Source of the DNA: Muscardinus avellanarius
Lineage: Eukaryota > Chordata > Mammalia > Rodentia > Gliridae
NCBI GenBank assembly: GCA_963383645.1
Contig: OY726571.1
Location: 75,623,860-75,687,859 of the forward strand
DNA: 64,000 nucleotides
Reading direction: 5' to 3'
Under the pieces are notes generated by a model, which was not told the origin of the DNA, made no database searches, and worked only from the letters and a program-made list of their open reading frames with translations. Positions 11,379 to 21,454 of this stretch are shown in pieces. The position numbers and the translations under genes are program-made. Within the stretch, counting starts at the first letter, position 1. Each line of letters starts with the position of its first letter.

Positions 11379-12105
11379 AACAACAAATCTCCATTACCAC
11401 AAAATCAGCGCCTTTCAAAGCCAGAAAACAACATCACCAGAGAAACAAAAAAAATCACCAGGCTCCAGAGAGAAAGTGGACTGAGAACAGAGCCACAGAG
11501 GAGATCCTCACGCCCGAGGACGCGGCTTCACACCCGAGGACGCGGCAGCAGCGCCATACTGCCGGCGGCACCGGCAAATTCACGGAACGGCCACAGCAAG
11601 CTGAGGGGAGCCGCTGCGGAACAGAGGGCATCTAAAGCTCCCAGTGGCTGAGCTCAGCACACGCTGCAGGGATTCAGAGTGGAAATCAAAACCAAGAAAA
11701 AAAAACGCCAGCCCCATAGCCGAGGGCGTAGCAGCGGCGCCATATTACTACCGGCGGCAGCAGCACCGAATTCACCGAATTCAGTACAGCTACATCTGCG
11801 TACTCAAGAACAGTGAGTCAAATTGCGGGCCACAGCGGAGAAATCCCAGTACTGTACTCACTGGGACTTGACCCAGGGGGAGAGGGGCGGTGGCAGTGAT
11901 ATCACACCATAGGAGAACGTGCAACCTGGCACCCCCCACAGTCTAAAGCAGCCTCTATCGACTCTCTGGGTCGGAGACTCTGTGATACAACCCAGTAAAG
12001 GAGTAGTGGGGTCTGAGATACTACTGACTCGAGATCCAGAACACCTTAAGTGAAGTCAGAGTGACCCAAGGGAAGAACCCAGAGAAGGCACAAACTTCCG
12101 AAATC

Positions 12106-12990
12106 ATGGGAAGGAGGAATAATACTGGAGCAATGAAAGCTCACAACCCCACAACATCAGAACCCAATAAAACAGAAAATCAGAGATTTCTAGAAGATCA
12201 AATCAGGAAAATAACTGTAGAAATAACAGAGGTGCTTCGAAAAGAACTCAGAGAGAGCCAAAAAGAGATAAAGAATGCAATTAATGAAGTAAAGGCCTCA
12301 ATTCAAAGCACAAACAACCGATTAGACCACATGGAGAACAGAATCTCGCTCTTAGAAGATGATCATTCCAAAAATGAACGCATAGTTTCTAATCTAGGAA
12401 AAAATATCTGACAGCAGGAATCTGATATTGAAGAAATATGGGCGCATTTTAAGAGAGCCAACCTAAGAATAATTGGAATAGAGGAGGGAAAAGAAAGTGA
12501 AACCAAAGGGATCAACAATCTCTTCAAGGAAGTAATAGCAGAAAATTTTCCAGACATAGATCAAGAGGTCGATACGCAGGTCCAGGAAAGTTACAGAACT
12601 CCCTTTAGACAGGATCGGAGAAGAGGATCCCCACGCCACATAATTGTCAAAATGACCAATGTGGAAGCCAAGCAGAGAATCTTAAAGGCAACAAAAGCAA
12701 AGGGCCAAGTGACATTCAGAGGCAAGCCAATTAGAATCACTCCAGACTTCCCAAACCAAGTCATGAGAGCCAGAAGGGCTTGGAGTAACATATTCCCAAT
12801 TTTGAAAGAAAACAACTTCCAGCCAAAAATTTCCTACCCAGCAAAACTTTCTATCAAATTAGGTGGAGAAATAAGAAGCTTCCATGACAAACAGAAACTG
12901 AAGGAATTTATGTCTTCAAAACCAGCACTAGAGAAAATACTCAAAGAGATTAACTACAAAGAAGAAATAGGTAACACACATCAGAACTAG
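12106..12990 (+). pseudogene. L1 ORF1p-like gene with one in-frame stop
   Basis: From ATG at 12106 (MGRRNNTGAMK) the frame runs 294 codons to TAG at 12988, interrupted once by TGA at 12409-12411, about codon 102. No frameshift is needed: both parts are in one frame. Residues about 35-100 are rich in charged heptads (RITVEITEVLRKEL... type), the coiled coil for trimerisation. The part after the stop carries the RNA-recognition-like fold (ANLRIIGIEEG, HIIVKM) and the C-terminal domain (ITPDFP, FQPKISYPAKLSI). L1 ORF1p is the RNA-binding chaperone of the L1 particle. The single stop is likely a C-to-T change at a former CGA. It could code only for a truncated coiled-coil peptide today. Confidence 0.85.
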
Positions 12991-13209
12991 AGAAACAAGA
13001 TTTTCCATCCAACAGACAACTAAGATTGGTTTTCTGTGGAGATTCATTATTTATGTTAGTCTTTTACCTATCTCTAAAGGGTATTGTTTGCCTTTATTGT
13101 TGTTAATTTTTAGGATTTCTAGTTGGAATATTAATATACCTTCAGATATAGCATTTGGAAATATTTTATCCTATTCTATTAGTAACTGTTAACTCTGTTT
13201 ACATTGTCT

Positions 13210-13740
13210 TTGGATATACAATATGTTTTTTATTTTTTAGGGAGTTTGTATACTCTTCTGTTGCCTGTGCCATTGAAATCATATCCAAGAAATCACTGCC
13301 AATTTCAATGTTGTGAGGTTTTATGACCCAGATTTTCTCCTAAAAGTTTATAGTCTTAAGATTTATATTTAGGTCTTTTATCTATTTTGAGTTAATATTT
13401 GTATATGGGATTAGGTAAGGGTCCAATTTTATTCTTTTCCATGTAATTATTATTTTTCAACAATATTTAGTTAAAAGATTATTATTCCCACCACCAAATG
13501 TTCGTGGAAACCTTGTCAAAAATAACTTGACAATAGAGGGAAGAATTTAGCTCTAGGCTTTTATTTAACTCCAATGGTTTATATATCTGCCTTTAGAACA
13601 GTACTACACTGTTTCAATTATTGTAGCTTTATATGATTTGAAATCAGAAAATATATATCTTCTAGCTTTGTTCTTTTTCAAGATCATTTTGGGTATCTAG
13701 AGTCCATATTCCATATTAGGATAGATTTTTTTTCTGAAAA
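13210..13740 (-). mobile_element. Antisense fragment of an older L1 ORF2 inside the L1
   Basis: Read on + it shows the familiar reversed ORF2 order: 'ttctgttgcctgtgcc', 'atatccaagaaatcactgcc', 'tctattttgagttaatattt', 'aaccttgtcaaaaataactt', 'gtagctttatatgatttgaa', 'ctttttcaagatcattttgg'. It is more diverged than the flanking ORF1 and 3' UTR. Its boundaries are approximate. Confidence 0.75.
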
Positions 13741-14110
13741 ATAAATATATAAATATATGATAGTTTCACCTAAAAAATAGAAAAAAAATATTCTCTGGTA
13801 AGAAAGAAAGCAAAAAGAAATATTGAAATGTTATCTTTAAGTCACCAAAAGCTTGGTATCAGACAAATGAAACTGTTATGTGAGATTATCATTTTTAATT
13901 TTAGATAAATTGCCATAATACTAGATGTCAACCACTAAGCCAAGCATGGGAGGGAGGGATAGGGAGAGAATGGGGTGGGGATCGGGTGGGGGCTGACTGG
14001 GCAATGTGTGCATGTATGTCTACAAAAGTTTATATCCCACTATGATGTATGAATACAGTGCACCAATTAAAAAAATAAATAAAAAATAAAAAGTAAAAAA
14101 AAAAAAAAAA

Positions 14111-14124
14111 GAATTCAGTTTCGT
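14111..14124 (+). repeat. Target-site duplication, 3' side of L1
   Basis: GAATTCAGTTTCGT, identical to 11321-11334, directly after the A-tail. Confidence 0.95.
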
Positions 14125-14271
14125 CTCCTACCTCTAAAATGGCTTCTTCTATCTTCAAACCAACAGGGTTCTTCCCCTCCAAAAAGTCTTCCTCAGACTG
14201 TACATCTCTTTGACATGCTCCTTTGACATATCTCTATCCTTCATTATTAAACAACAAAAAAATACATATAT

Positions 14272-14467
14272 AGTATGTATTGGAGATTGAGCCCAGAGGC
14301 AGTCTACTTCTGATCTACACCCCCGGCTCTCTTTATTTATTTTTATTTATTATTTATTTATTATTTCGAAATAGGGTCTTGTTGAGTTGCTGAGGCTGGC
14401 CTCAAACTTACAATTCTCCTGTCTCAGCCTCCCAAGTATTGAGATAACAGGTGTGCACTACCATGCC
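14272..14467 (-). mobile_element. B1-ID composite SINE
   Basis: Reversed copy from 'tgtattggagattgagccca' to 'gtgcactaccatgcca', with a TTTA-rich linker; diverged. Confidence 0.8.
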
Positions 14468-14660
14468 ACACCATTATTTTCAATTTTAAGGTGGCTATGG
14501 GAACATGTTTACTTTGGTTATTTTCAAAAGGAAACTTTACTTTTTAAATCCCATTTCGCTGCCCTGCAAGAGCAAACACTCAGGCAATGGAATTGACCCA
14601 GCAAAGGTCACAAATGCAAGTTGTGTTAAGAGCAAATACCTAACTTCCAATCGAGGAACT

Positions 14661-14864
14661 TTTTTGTTGTTACTGGGGATTGAACCCAGGGACATTACCA
14701 CCTCTGAGCTAGACCCCAGCCCTTTTAATTTTTTTAAAAATTAGACTCTCCCTAGGTTGCTGAGGGTCTGCTGAGTTGCCATGCCTGGCCTGGAGCCTGC
14801 AAACCTCTTTTTCTCTTAGCCTCCCAAGTACTGGGACTACAGGTGTGTGTCACCATGCCCAGCT
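14661..14864 (-). mobile_element. B1-ID composite SINE
   Basis: Reversed copy from 'tttttgttgttactggggat' to 'gtgtcaccatgcccagct', with a duplicated 'gttgctgagggtctgctgag' segment in the middle that fits an older subfamily. Confidence 0.8.
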
Positions 14865-15401
14865 CAAAGACATTTTTATTCAGGCTTAAAATAATAAATT
14901 TCACTTTTAACATTAGAACACAAAACAAACGAAAAAACTACTTCTGGATTTCAAAAACAGTAAGTTAAGGAATAAAAATTAAAGAAGTACTCAAAGAATG
15001 CTTTTAAAGAACATTTGGATTTTTGAACTAACATGTTTATTTTTTTGTGTATTGCTTGAAAGATATGCTAAGCTGCTCTTACCGATGATTGTCCCCACTT
15101 GGGACAAAATGTCTCCACTTGGGCTTTTAACAGAGTGTAATTTGAAGAACAGTTATACCAAAGCCCATTCCTAGCACTTACATTTATTGCCACGAATATC
15201 TGATAACCAAGGGGTAGAGCTAAGTAAGGCTCGACAGAAAACATTCACACTTAATTGGCTACCCATTTTAATGAAAAAAAAAAGAAGTGTATATTGATTG
15301 CATCTTCAAGTGGAGATGATGAAAAACCTGGAAATAATTGTGTTTTTCTCCTTTTTCTCATCCATCACCTATTCAGTATTTCTCACAAATTGCAAGATAA
15401 A

Positions 15402-15626
15402 GCTGGTGTGGTGGTGCACACTTGTAATCCTGGTGCTTGGGAGGCTGAGACAGGAAGATCACACAGGTTCGAAGCCAGCCTCAGCTACTTAGTGAGGCTC
15501 TCAGCAACTTAGTGAGACTCTGTTTCCAAATAAAATATAAAATAGGTCTGGGAGTATAGCCTGGACGTAGAAAGCCTCTGGGTTCCACCCCCAGTACCAC
15601 CAAAAAATAAAAATAAAAAATAAAAA
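15402..15626 (+). mobile_element. B1-ID composite SINE with 15-bp TSD
   Basis: Full-length + copy ('gctggtgtggtggtgcacac' to '...cccagtaccaccaaaa', A-rich tail). Perfect 15-bp TSD AAATTGCAAGATAAA at 15387-15401 and 15627-15641. Confidence 0.92.
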
Positions 15627-15827
15627 AAATTGCAAGATAAATATCCTCAACTAGTGTAAGAACTTGAATTGAACCCTGGCAGGGACAGAACATGACCGGG
15701 AAGCCTTGTTCCAAGTACCTGCTGAGGGCAACACACTTGTTTGATGTCTTTCTGTTTTATTTTTAAATTATATTGTTTTAAATTTTTATATGAAATTTGG
15801 AGTCTATATTACTATATTTTATTTTAT

Positions 15828-16034
15828 TTTGTGGTACTAGGGGTGGAACCCAAGGGATTTTCTACCTCCGGGCTATATACTCGCAGACCTATTTTATATT
15901 TTATTTGGAAATAGGGTCTCATTAAGTTGCTGAGAGCCTCACTAAGTAGCTGAGGCTGGCTATAAACCTGTGCCATCCTCCTGTCTCAGCCTCCCAAGTA
16001 CTGGGATTACAAGCGTGCGCCACCATGCTGGGCT
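15828..16034 (-). mobile_element. B1-ID composite SINE
   Basis: Reversed copy from 'gtggtactaggggtggaacc' to 'gtgcgccaccatgctgggct', directly followed by a TCC/TCT microsatellite. Confidence 0.85.
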
Positions 16035-16090
16035 CCTCCTCTTCCTCCTCTTCCTCCTCTTCCTCCTCTTCCTCCTCTTCCTCCTCCTCC
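16035..16090 (+). repeat. (TCCTCT)n microsatellite on a SINE tail
   Basis: Imperfect TCC/TCT units occupy the place where the next SINE (16091-16262, reversed) should have its T-run, so the array probably grew from the tail. Confidence 0.85.
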
Positions 16091-16262
16091 TGGTACTGGG
16101 GATTGAATCCTGGGGCAGTCTACCTCGAAGCTATGCCGCCAGTCCTTTTGATATTTTTGTTTTTGAAACAGGGTATTGCTAGGTTGCTGGGAGTCTCGAT
16201 ACATTCCTCCTGTCTCAGCTTCCCAAGGACTGGGATTACAGGAATGTGCCACCACACCTGGT
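16091..16262 (-). mobile_element. B1-ID composite SINE, host of a second insertion
   Basis: Reversed copy from 'tggtactggggattgaatcc' to 'gtgccaccacacctggt'. Its 5' end and flank were duplicated when the SINE at 16276 inserted. Confidence 0.85.
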
Positions 16263-16275
16263 TTGCACGTTCTTT

Positions 16276-16494
16276 TTTTCTTTTTTCTTTTTTGGTGGTA
16301 CTGGGGGTGGAACCAAGGGGCTCTTTTGCCTCCAGGCTATACTCCCAGACCTATTTTATATTTTATTTGGAAACAGGGTCTCACTAAATTGCTGAGAGCC
16401 TAAGTAGCTGAGGCTGGCTTTGAACCTGTGCGATCTTCCTGTCTCAGCCTCCCAAGCGCTGGGATTACAAGCGTGCGCCACCACGCCCGGCTCG
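16276..16494 (-). mobile_element. Young B1-ID SINE with 22-bp TSD
   Basis: Reversed copy ending 'gtgcgccaccacgcccggct'. Flanks 16254-16275 and 16495-16516 (ACACCTGGTTTGC..GTTCTTT) agree at 20 of 22 positions and include the end of the older SINE before it. Confidence 0.88.
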
Positions 16495-16516
16495 ACACCT
16501 GGTTTGCGTGTTCTTT

Positions 16517-17098
16517 ATGTTGTATCTTCCAGTGTTGCCCGGGGACCCCTGGTTGCACATCTACCTGCTTAAGACACAGAGGCTGTAGCTGGCCCTGCTG
16601 AAGGTAAGTCTACCGGGTTCCATTCTCATTACTCAGCACATTGAGCACCTTTGTAGGAGCAAACATGTGGCAATTAGTTGTTTCGGTGCCTTAGTCTTGT
16701 TTTGGAGAAAGGACATATTGTTCTGCAGAAAGATGAATCGCCGCGTTGGGTGATGCCTGGTAAATACCAGGGAGTGGCATAGACGGGCGCTACCAGGACA
16801 CAGAGGAGGATGGAAACTACTGGAACTTTTCCATTAGGGTTTTATGGAGCCGGTACTGGGTCAAGCCCATGAGTGATTATTAGGATTGTGATCAGCAGGG
16901 GCATTGGAGAGAGGGGCACAGTGAGAACAAAGATGCTTGGGGATTGATAGCAGCTGGGATAAACCCAACACAGCGCACATGTAGGGCAGAGGAGAGTGAG
17001 AAAAGACGAAGAAAGAGAGAGCCCTGAGTTGGCCCTGTATTGGTGGGCCTCTGTAGTGGGGAGCCATTTAAGGGTTCTGAGCTGGAAAGGAACATTTT
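16517..17098. other. Single-copy DNA, no gene seen
   Basis: Moderate GC, no recognised repeat. Short overlapping open frames on the minus strand at 16861-17095 look like chance. Confidence 0.4.
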
Positions 17099-17109
17099 AG
17101 CAGGTTAAT

Positions 17110-17322
17110 TTTTTTCCCCCGGTACTGGGAATGGAATTCAGGGGCATTCTGCCTCCGAGCTACACCCCCATTCCTATTTTTTTATTCTTTATTTTTGAAA
17201 CAGGGCCTCACTGAGTTGCAGAGGACCTCACCGAGTTGCTGAGGCTGGCCGTGAACCCGGATCCTCCTGTCTCAGCCTCCTGGATGCAGGGATTACAAGT
17301 GTGCGCCACCACACCCGGCTTC
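17110..17322 (-). mobile_element. B1-ID composite SINE with TSD
   Basis: Reversed full-length copy flanked by AGCAGGTTAAT at 17099-17109 and 17323-17333. Confidence 0.9.
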
Positions 17323-17333
17323 AGCAGGTTAAT

Positions 17334-18094
17334 CTGACAGCAGTGTTTCGGCTAACGTGTAAGGGGGGAAGATTGGAAGTAGCAAGGTCAGTCCAGATAT
17401 CTTTTAATAAGGGCTTGGTTCAGAGTGGTATCTACAGGGAATAGGGAAATAACAAAAATGAAAACAGAGGAGAAAATAGTAGATAAAACAAGTAAGTGAA
17501 GCTCAGAACTAGGGTTATAAAAAAAGTTTTCCATTTTCCATTGTAATGTTGTTTTGGTACGCGAACATTTGACTGTATTGAATCTTAAAAGCCCCACACA
17601 ATTGCTGTCAACCTTAACCCCGAGCTGGCTTAGAACGGGTTTTGTTAATAGGAGGCTTACTCATAGAACTCGCCCTGAAATCATTCTGTAACCAAACAAG
17701 GAATAAATAAAATTCCTCATAGGGCAAGTTGAAGGAGCAGCCAGACGGAATGCATAAAAACCAACGGGGAGACGTGTTTCTACTTGGTGTATGATTCCAG
17801 TTCATTCTCAGAAAAGTAGGGGAAGAGGAGAATTTTGAATATTAATGAGTTCATTTGTGTTTCAGAAATGATTCCGACCCGACCACTTTCTCCTTTCCTG
17901 GGGAGAACCAAGGCCATTGAAATATATAACTCGCTGGACAAAGGCCGGAAAAGGAGCTGAGTTCTGAAAATGCTTTGAGGAAGCGAATTGACCAGGTTGT
18001 TTTCGTTTAGATGGAAAGGAATTCCCTTTGAAAGTACAGGAGGTGTGTCTTCCTGTTTAACTGCCACTCTGTCTGCTGATAAAATAGATTAGTG
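17334..18094. other. Single-copy DNA, possible conserved element
   Basis: About 760 bases with no repeat, mixed AT-rich homeodomain-type cores (GAATATTAATGAG near 17838) and a GACAAAGGCC motif near 17938. Open frames on the minus strand (17388-18067) have no recognisable domain. Confidence 0.35.
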
Positions 18095-18105
18095 TAATCT
18101 CGTGT

Positions 18106-18312
18106 GTGTGTGTGGGGGCACTGGGGATTGAATTCAGAGGCATTCTACCTTCAAGTGACACCCCCAGCCCAATTTTTTATTTCTTATTTGGAAACAGGGT
18201 CTCATTGGGCTGACGAGTCTCACTACTTGCTGAGGCTGCCCTCGAACCTGCGATACTCCTGTCTCAGCCTCCCAAGTACCGGGGTTATAAGCATGTGCCA
18301 CCACTCCCGGCA
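18106..18312 (-). mobile_element. B1-ID composite SINE with TSD and short TG tail
   Basis: Reversed copy starting after a GT run, ending 'gccaccactcccggca'. Flanks TAATCTC(G/A)TGT at 18095-18105 and 18313-18323 differ at one position. Confidence 0.85.
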
Positions 18313-18450
18313 TAATCTCATGTTCTACATCTCATTTCATATGGGAAGCGGTAAAGTGTGTGGCTATACTACCGAACTCAACAATTTCAACAATTCTGTT
18401 ATAATCAATGATTAGCCCCTCATTATTAGAATACTCTTTTGTTCCATGCT

Positions 18451-18451
<1 letters not shown>

Positions 18452-18501
<50 letters not shown>

Positions 18502-18542
18502 TGTGTGTCTGTGTGTGTGTCTGTGTGTGTGTCTGTGTGTGT
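18452..18542 (+). repeat. (TG)n microsatellite on a SINE tail
   Basis: About 45 TG units with TC interruptions in the second half; sits at the tail side of the reversed SINE at 18543. Confidence 0.9.
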
Positions 18543-18712
18543 TTTATTAGGGATTAAACCCAGGGGAATTCTATCAGTTTGCCTCCAGCCCTATTTGATC
18601 TATTTTTTGAAATTTTGAAACAGGGTCTTGCTAAATTAATGCACACTGGCTTCAAACCCACGATCCTCCTGTCTCAGCCTCCCAAGTACTGGGATTTGGG
18701 GCGTGCTTAATA
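18543..18712 (-). mobile_element. B1-ID composite SINE, truncated at its 5' end
   Basis: Reversed copy from 'ttattagggattaaaccca' to 'tactgggatttggggcgtgct'; the last bases of the B1-like start are lost. Confidence 0.75.
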
Positions 18713-19129
18713 TGACCAAGAATGAGAGGGCAGGAACATCGTATCCTGGCCAAACTGGCCTTCTGCTAACCAATACCCATTACTCTAGGAGTGGGAAGCA
18801 GAATCGGGTAAGGGCAATCTGCTTATGATGCTCAGAAGCCAGCGCTGTTACACACAGAGTAGGAAAAGCTCCGGCTCCCTGCAGCTCTGACCAGGACAGG
18901 GAGGACCGCCACACTTGGAATAGTGCTTGGACATTTTTCCTGAGTCGGTCTGTAGATGTTGGTATATGCAAACACTCCTCTAGCAAGTCTACTAAATATG
19001 TGTGTTGTCTTGAGAGTTTGAAAAACTTTGAGTCATGTAGGAAAGTCTTTTATCACGAAAAACAATGCTTACATCTCAGGATGTTTTTATCTGGTTTCCT
19101 TGCAGTTTATTTCTTAATAGCCAGATATT
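18713..19129. other. Single-copy DNA, no gene seen
   Basis: No repeat or convincing open frame recognised. Confidence 0.4.
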
Positions 19130-19590
19130 TATCTGGTCTCTTGGCCTTTTCAAAACAATGAGCTCTTAGAATTATTCATTTTAGTTTTGTTTCCTAACTC
19201 ATTACTTTGATTTTAATCTCTATTGATTTTTTCCTTCTGCTCTTTGAATCTTTGTAATGTTCATTTCTTCTTCTGGAGTTGAAGGCCTCACTTTTTTTTT
19301 CCATTCGTTCTTATTTAAATTATTAAAGAACTTAAAATGATGACATTTCCTCCCAATGTAATTTAGTAGACTTCTGTAAATATCCATAAATAATGTCATT
19401 GTTAGTATTTTCTATAAAATAGACTGCTGTCATACTGATTTCTACTTTCACTCAATAATGGTTTTGCTTAGACAAGCTTTGGTTTCTAAGCATATTTTTT
19501 TCTTAAAAGTATGACAATTTCTAATTTTGTTAATTTTTGTATTTGAGGTCACATTGCTTGTATAAGCTTTACTTTTGATAATTTACTGAG
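19130..19590 (-). mobile_element. Old L1 ORF2 fragment
   Basis: Read on +, 'tctcttggccttttcaaaac', 'tttgattttaatctctattg', 'ccttctgctctttgaatctt' and 'gatttctactttcactcaat' follow the reversed order of L1 ORF2 (reverse transcriptase region). Heavily diverged. Confidence 0.55.
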
Positions 19591-19591
19591 A

Positions 19592-20174
19592 ACTTTTTTT
19601 TTGCAGTACTTGGGATTGAACTCAGGGGCATTCTACCCCCAAGCTACACCCATAGTCCTATTCTTCTCCTCCTCCTCCTCCTCCTCCTCCTCCTCCTCCT
19701 CCTCCTCCTCCTCTCCTTCTCCTCCTCCTCCTCCTCCTCCTCCTCCTCCCCCTCCTCCTCCTCCTCCTCCTCCTCCTCCTCCTCCTCCTCCTCCTCCTCC
19801 TCCTCCTCCTCCTCCTCCTCCTTCTTCTTCTTCTTCTTCTTCTTCTTCTTCTTCTTCTTCTTCTTCTTCTGGTGGTACTGGGGTTCCTGGAATCCTTTCT
19901 ACCTCCGGGCTACACTCCCAGACCTATTTTTATACTTTTTAAAATTTGGAAACAGGGTCTCTTAAGCCAGCGCAATCCTCCTGTCTCCGCCTCCCAAGCG
20001 CGGGGATTACAAACGTGTGCCACCATGCCCAGCTTAGTCTTCATTTTGAAACCGGGTCTCACTGAGTTGCAGAGGGCCTAACTAAGTAGTAGCCGAGGCT
20101 GTCCGCGAACCCAGATCCCCCTGTCTCAGCCTCCCATATGCTGGGATTACAAGTGTGCACCACCACGCCCAGCT
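19592..20174 (-). mobile_element. Older B1-ID SINE split by a younger one
   Basis: The reversed ID-like half (19592-19662) and the B1-like half (20040-20174, ending 'gcaccaccacgcccagct') belong together. They are separated by a whole younger SINE with an expanded tail at 19663-20033. Confidence 0.8.
19663..20033 (-). mobile_element. Nested younger B1-ID SINE with expanded CTC/CTT tail
   Basis: The SINE body is 19869-20033. In place of a T-run it carries about 205 bases of (CTC)n then (CTT)n (19663-19868), so the tail became a trinucleotide array. Flanking TAGTCCTATTCTT and TAGTCTTCATTTT are a plausible diverged TSD. Confidence 0.8.
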
Positions 20175-20184
20175 CTTCTATTCT

Positions 20185-20335
20185 ATGATTTAATTTGTCC
20201 TCCACACTCATTGTTGGGAGAGGGAGGAGGGCAACTGGGGGGGGGGGGAAGAGGGCACCGAGCAGAGTCTAAATGTATACCATTTTTAATATGTTCCACA
20301 TATAAATAAAATAAAATATGAAAAAAATCAGTTTG
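20185..20335 (+). mobile_element. L1 3' end, sense
   Basis: A G-run (20237-20249), 'gagggcaccgagcagagtct', 'aaatgtataccattttt' and an A-rich end match the 3' UTR seen at 24950-25090. 5'-truncated. Confidence 0.55.
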
Positions 20336-20502
20336 GTCCTCCATACTTACATTGTCAATAGATTGCTTCTAAGAGTTGAAGCCTCATAATTACTTTAATT
20401 TTTATGAACATTTAGCTATATTCATTATAGAGGCAAGCTAGGTGCTATGATTATATTTCCTTAATTATAAAGTAATATAAAAGAGAATGTGCAAGTGTAT
20501 AG

Positions 20503-20549
<47 letters not shown>
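20503..20549 (+). repeat. (TG)n microsatellite on a SINE tail
   Basis: About 23 TG units directly before the reversed SINE at 20550. Confidence 0.9.
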
Positions 20550-20903
20550 GTGTTACTGGGGACTGAACTCAGGGACATTCTTCCTCTGAGCCCCACGCCC
20601 CTGCAGCCCTGTTTTATTTTTTACTTTTTTTTTTGGTGGTGGTACTGGGGTTCCTGGAAGCCCTTCTACCTCCGGGCTACACTCCCAGAGCTATTTTTAC
20701 ATTTTTATTTGGACACAGGGTCTCCTAAACCAACGCAGCTGGCTTCGAACCCGTGCGATCCTCCTGTCTCCGCCTCCCAAGTGCGGGATTACAAGCGTGC
20801 GCCACCACGCCCGGCTTCGCTAAGTTTCTGAAGCTGGCGTTGAGCCTGTGTTCTTCCCATCTCAGCCTCCCAAGTACTGGGATTACAGGTGTGTGTATAG
20901 CTC
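20550..20903 (-). mobile_element. Older B1-ID SINE split by a younger one
   Basis: Reversed ID-like half at 20550-20623 and B1-like half at 20816-20903 of one old copy, separated by the young SINE at 20624-20815. Confidence 0.8.
20624..20815 (-). mobile_element. Nested young B1-ID SINE
   Basis: Reversed copy of the young subfamily (reversed '...ttccaggaaccccagtacc' end and 'gtgcgccaccacgcccggct' start), inserted in the linker of an older SINE. Confidence 0.88.
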
Positions 20904-21237
20904 TTTTTTTAATCATTCAATAATGGTTTAAAATGCTATATTTTTAGACCAGGCCTTTGTTGAATAGTTTTTGTTTTGGGGTTTATCCTGGATTTCTGAT
21001 TGCCTTTTTTTTTTTTCTAGCTGGCGGGGGTGGGGAAAAGCATCGATCATTATCATCTTCAAGATTTATAATCATTATACATTTTGCTTGAAATCTACTG
21101 TACTCTTTGCTTCAGGATCTATTGAGGTTTTATTCTAATTGGTTAATTTCCTTTATATCGGCACCATGACTTTCTTGTACAACTTTTCACCTTTCCCTGG
21201 CTCTATTGCATATCTTTTTTTAAAAAATTACATTTGT
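20904..21237. other. AT-rich intergenic DNA
   Basis: May contain a further diverged antisense L1 remnant; no family could be assigned. Confidence 0.35.
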
Positions 21238-21297
21238 GACTCCTTTTTCCCTTCCCTTCTTCCCTTCCTTCCTTCTTTCCTTCCCTCTTCCTCCCAT
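21238..21297 (+). repeat. Pyrimidine-rich (TTCC)n tract on a SINE tail
   Basis: CCTT/TTCC units in front of the reversed SINE at 21298. Confidence 0.75.
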
Positions 21298-21454
21298 ACT
21301 GGAAGCTGAACCCAGGAGTATTGTACCTTCCCTTTTTAATTTTTACTTTGAAAGAGGGTCTCACTAAGTTGCTGAGGCTGGCCTCTAACCTGCAATCCTC
21401 TGTCTTAGCCTCCCAAGTCCTAGGATTACAAGTGTGCACCATTACACCCAGCCG
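21298..21454 (-). mobile_element. B1-ID composite SINE
   Basis: Reversed copy from 'atactggaagctgaacccag' to 'gtgcaccattacacccagcc'; diverged. Confidence 0.8.

Larger units (their letters stand above)
11335..14110 (+). mobile_element. 5'-complete, ORF2-less L1 (HAL1-like)
   Basis: A 2.78-kb insertion bounded by perfect 14-bp TSDs and ending in an A-rich tail. In order it holds a CpG-rich 5' UTR that starts GGGGAAGATGGCGACC, ORF1 (12106-12990), a short AT-rich region, a block of older L1 ORF2 in antisense orientation (about 13210-13740), and a sense L1 3' UTR with a G-rich stretch and the end 'gaatacagtgcaccaatt'. A normal L1 of this kind is 6-7 kb with about 3.8 kb of sense ORF2, which is absent. 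Because the TSDs enclose the whole structure, the rearranged element probably inserted in this form, using reverse transcriptase from another L1. A later deletion and rearrangement in place is less simple but possible. Confidence 0.85.

Noticed and set aside
11480..11800. CpG-rich stretch as a gene promoter or CpG island
   Set aside because: It lies inside the L1 5' UTR and is shared with the second L1 at 63604.
12652..12990. Separate 112-residue gene
   Set aside because: It is in the same frame as the ORF upstream and is simply the C-terminal part of the L1 ORF1p-like gene after one stop codon.
19601..19942. 113-codon frame with poly-Ser/poly-Pro
   Set aside because: It translates a CTC/CTT microsatellite inside a SINE.
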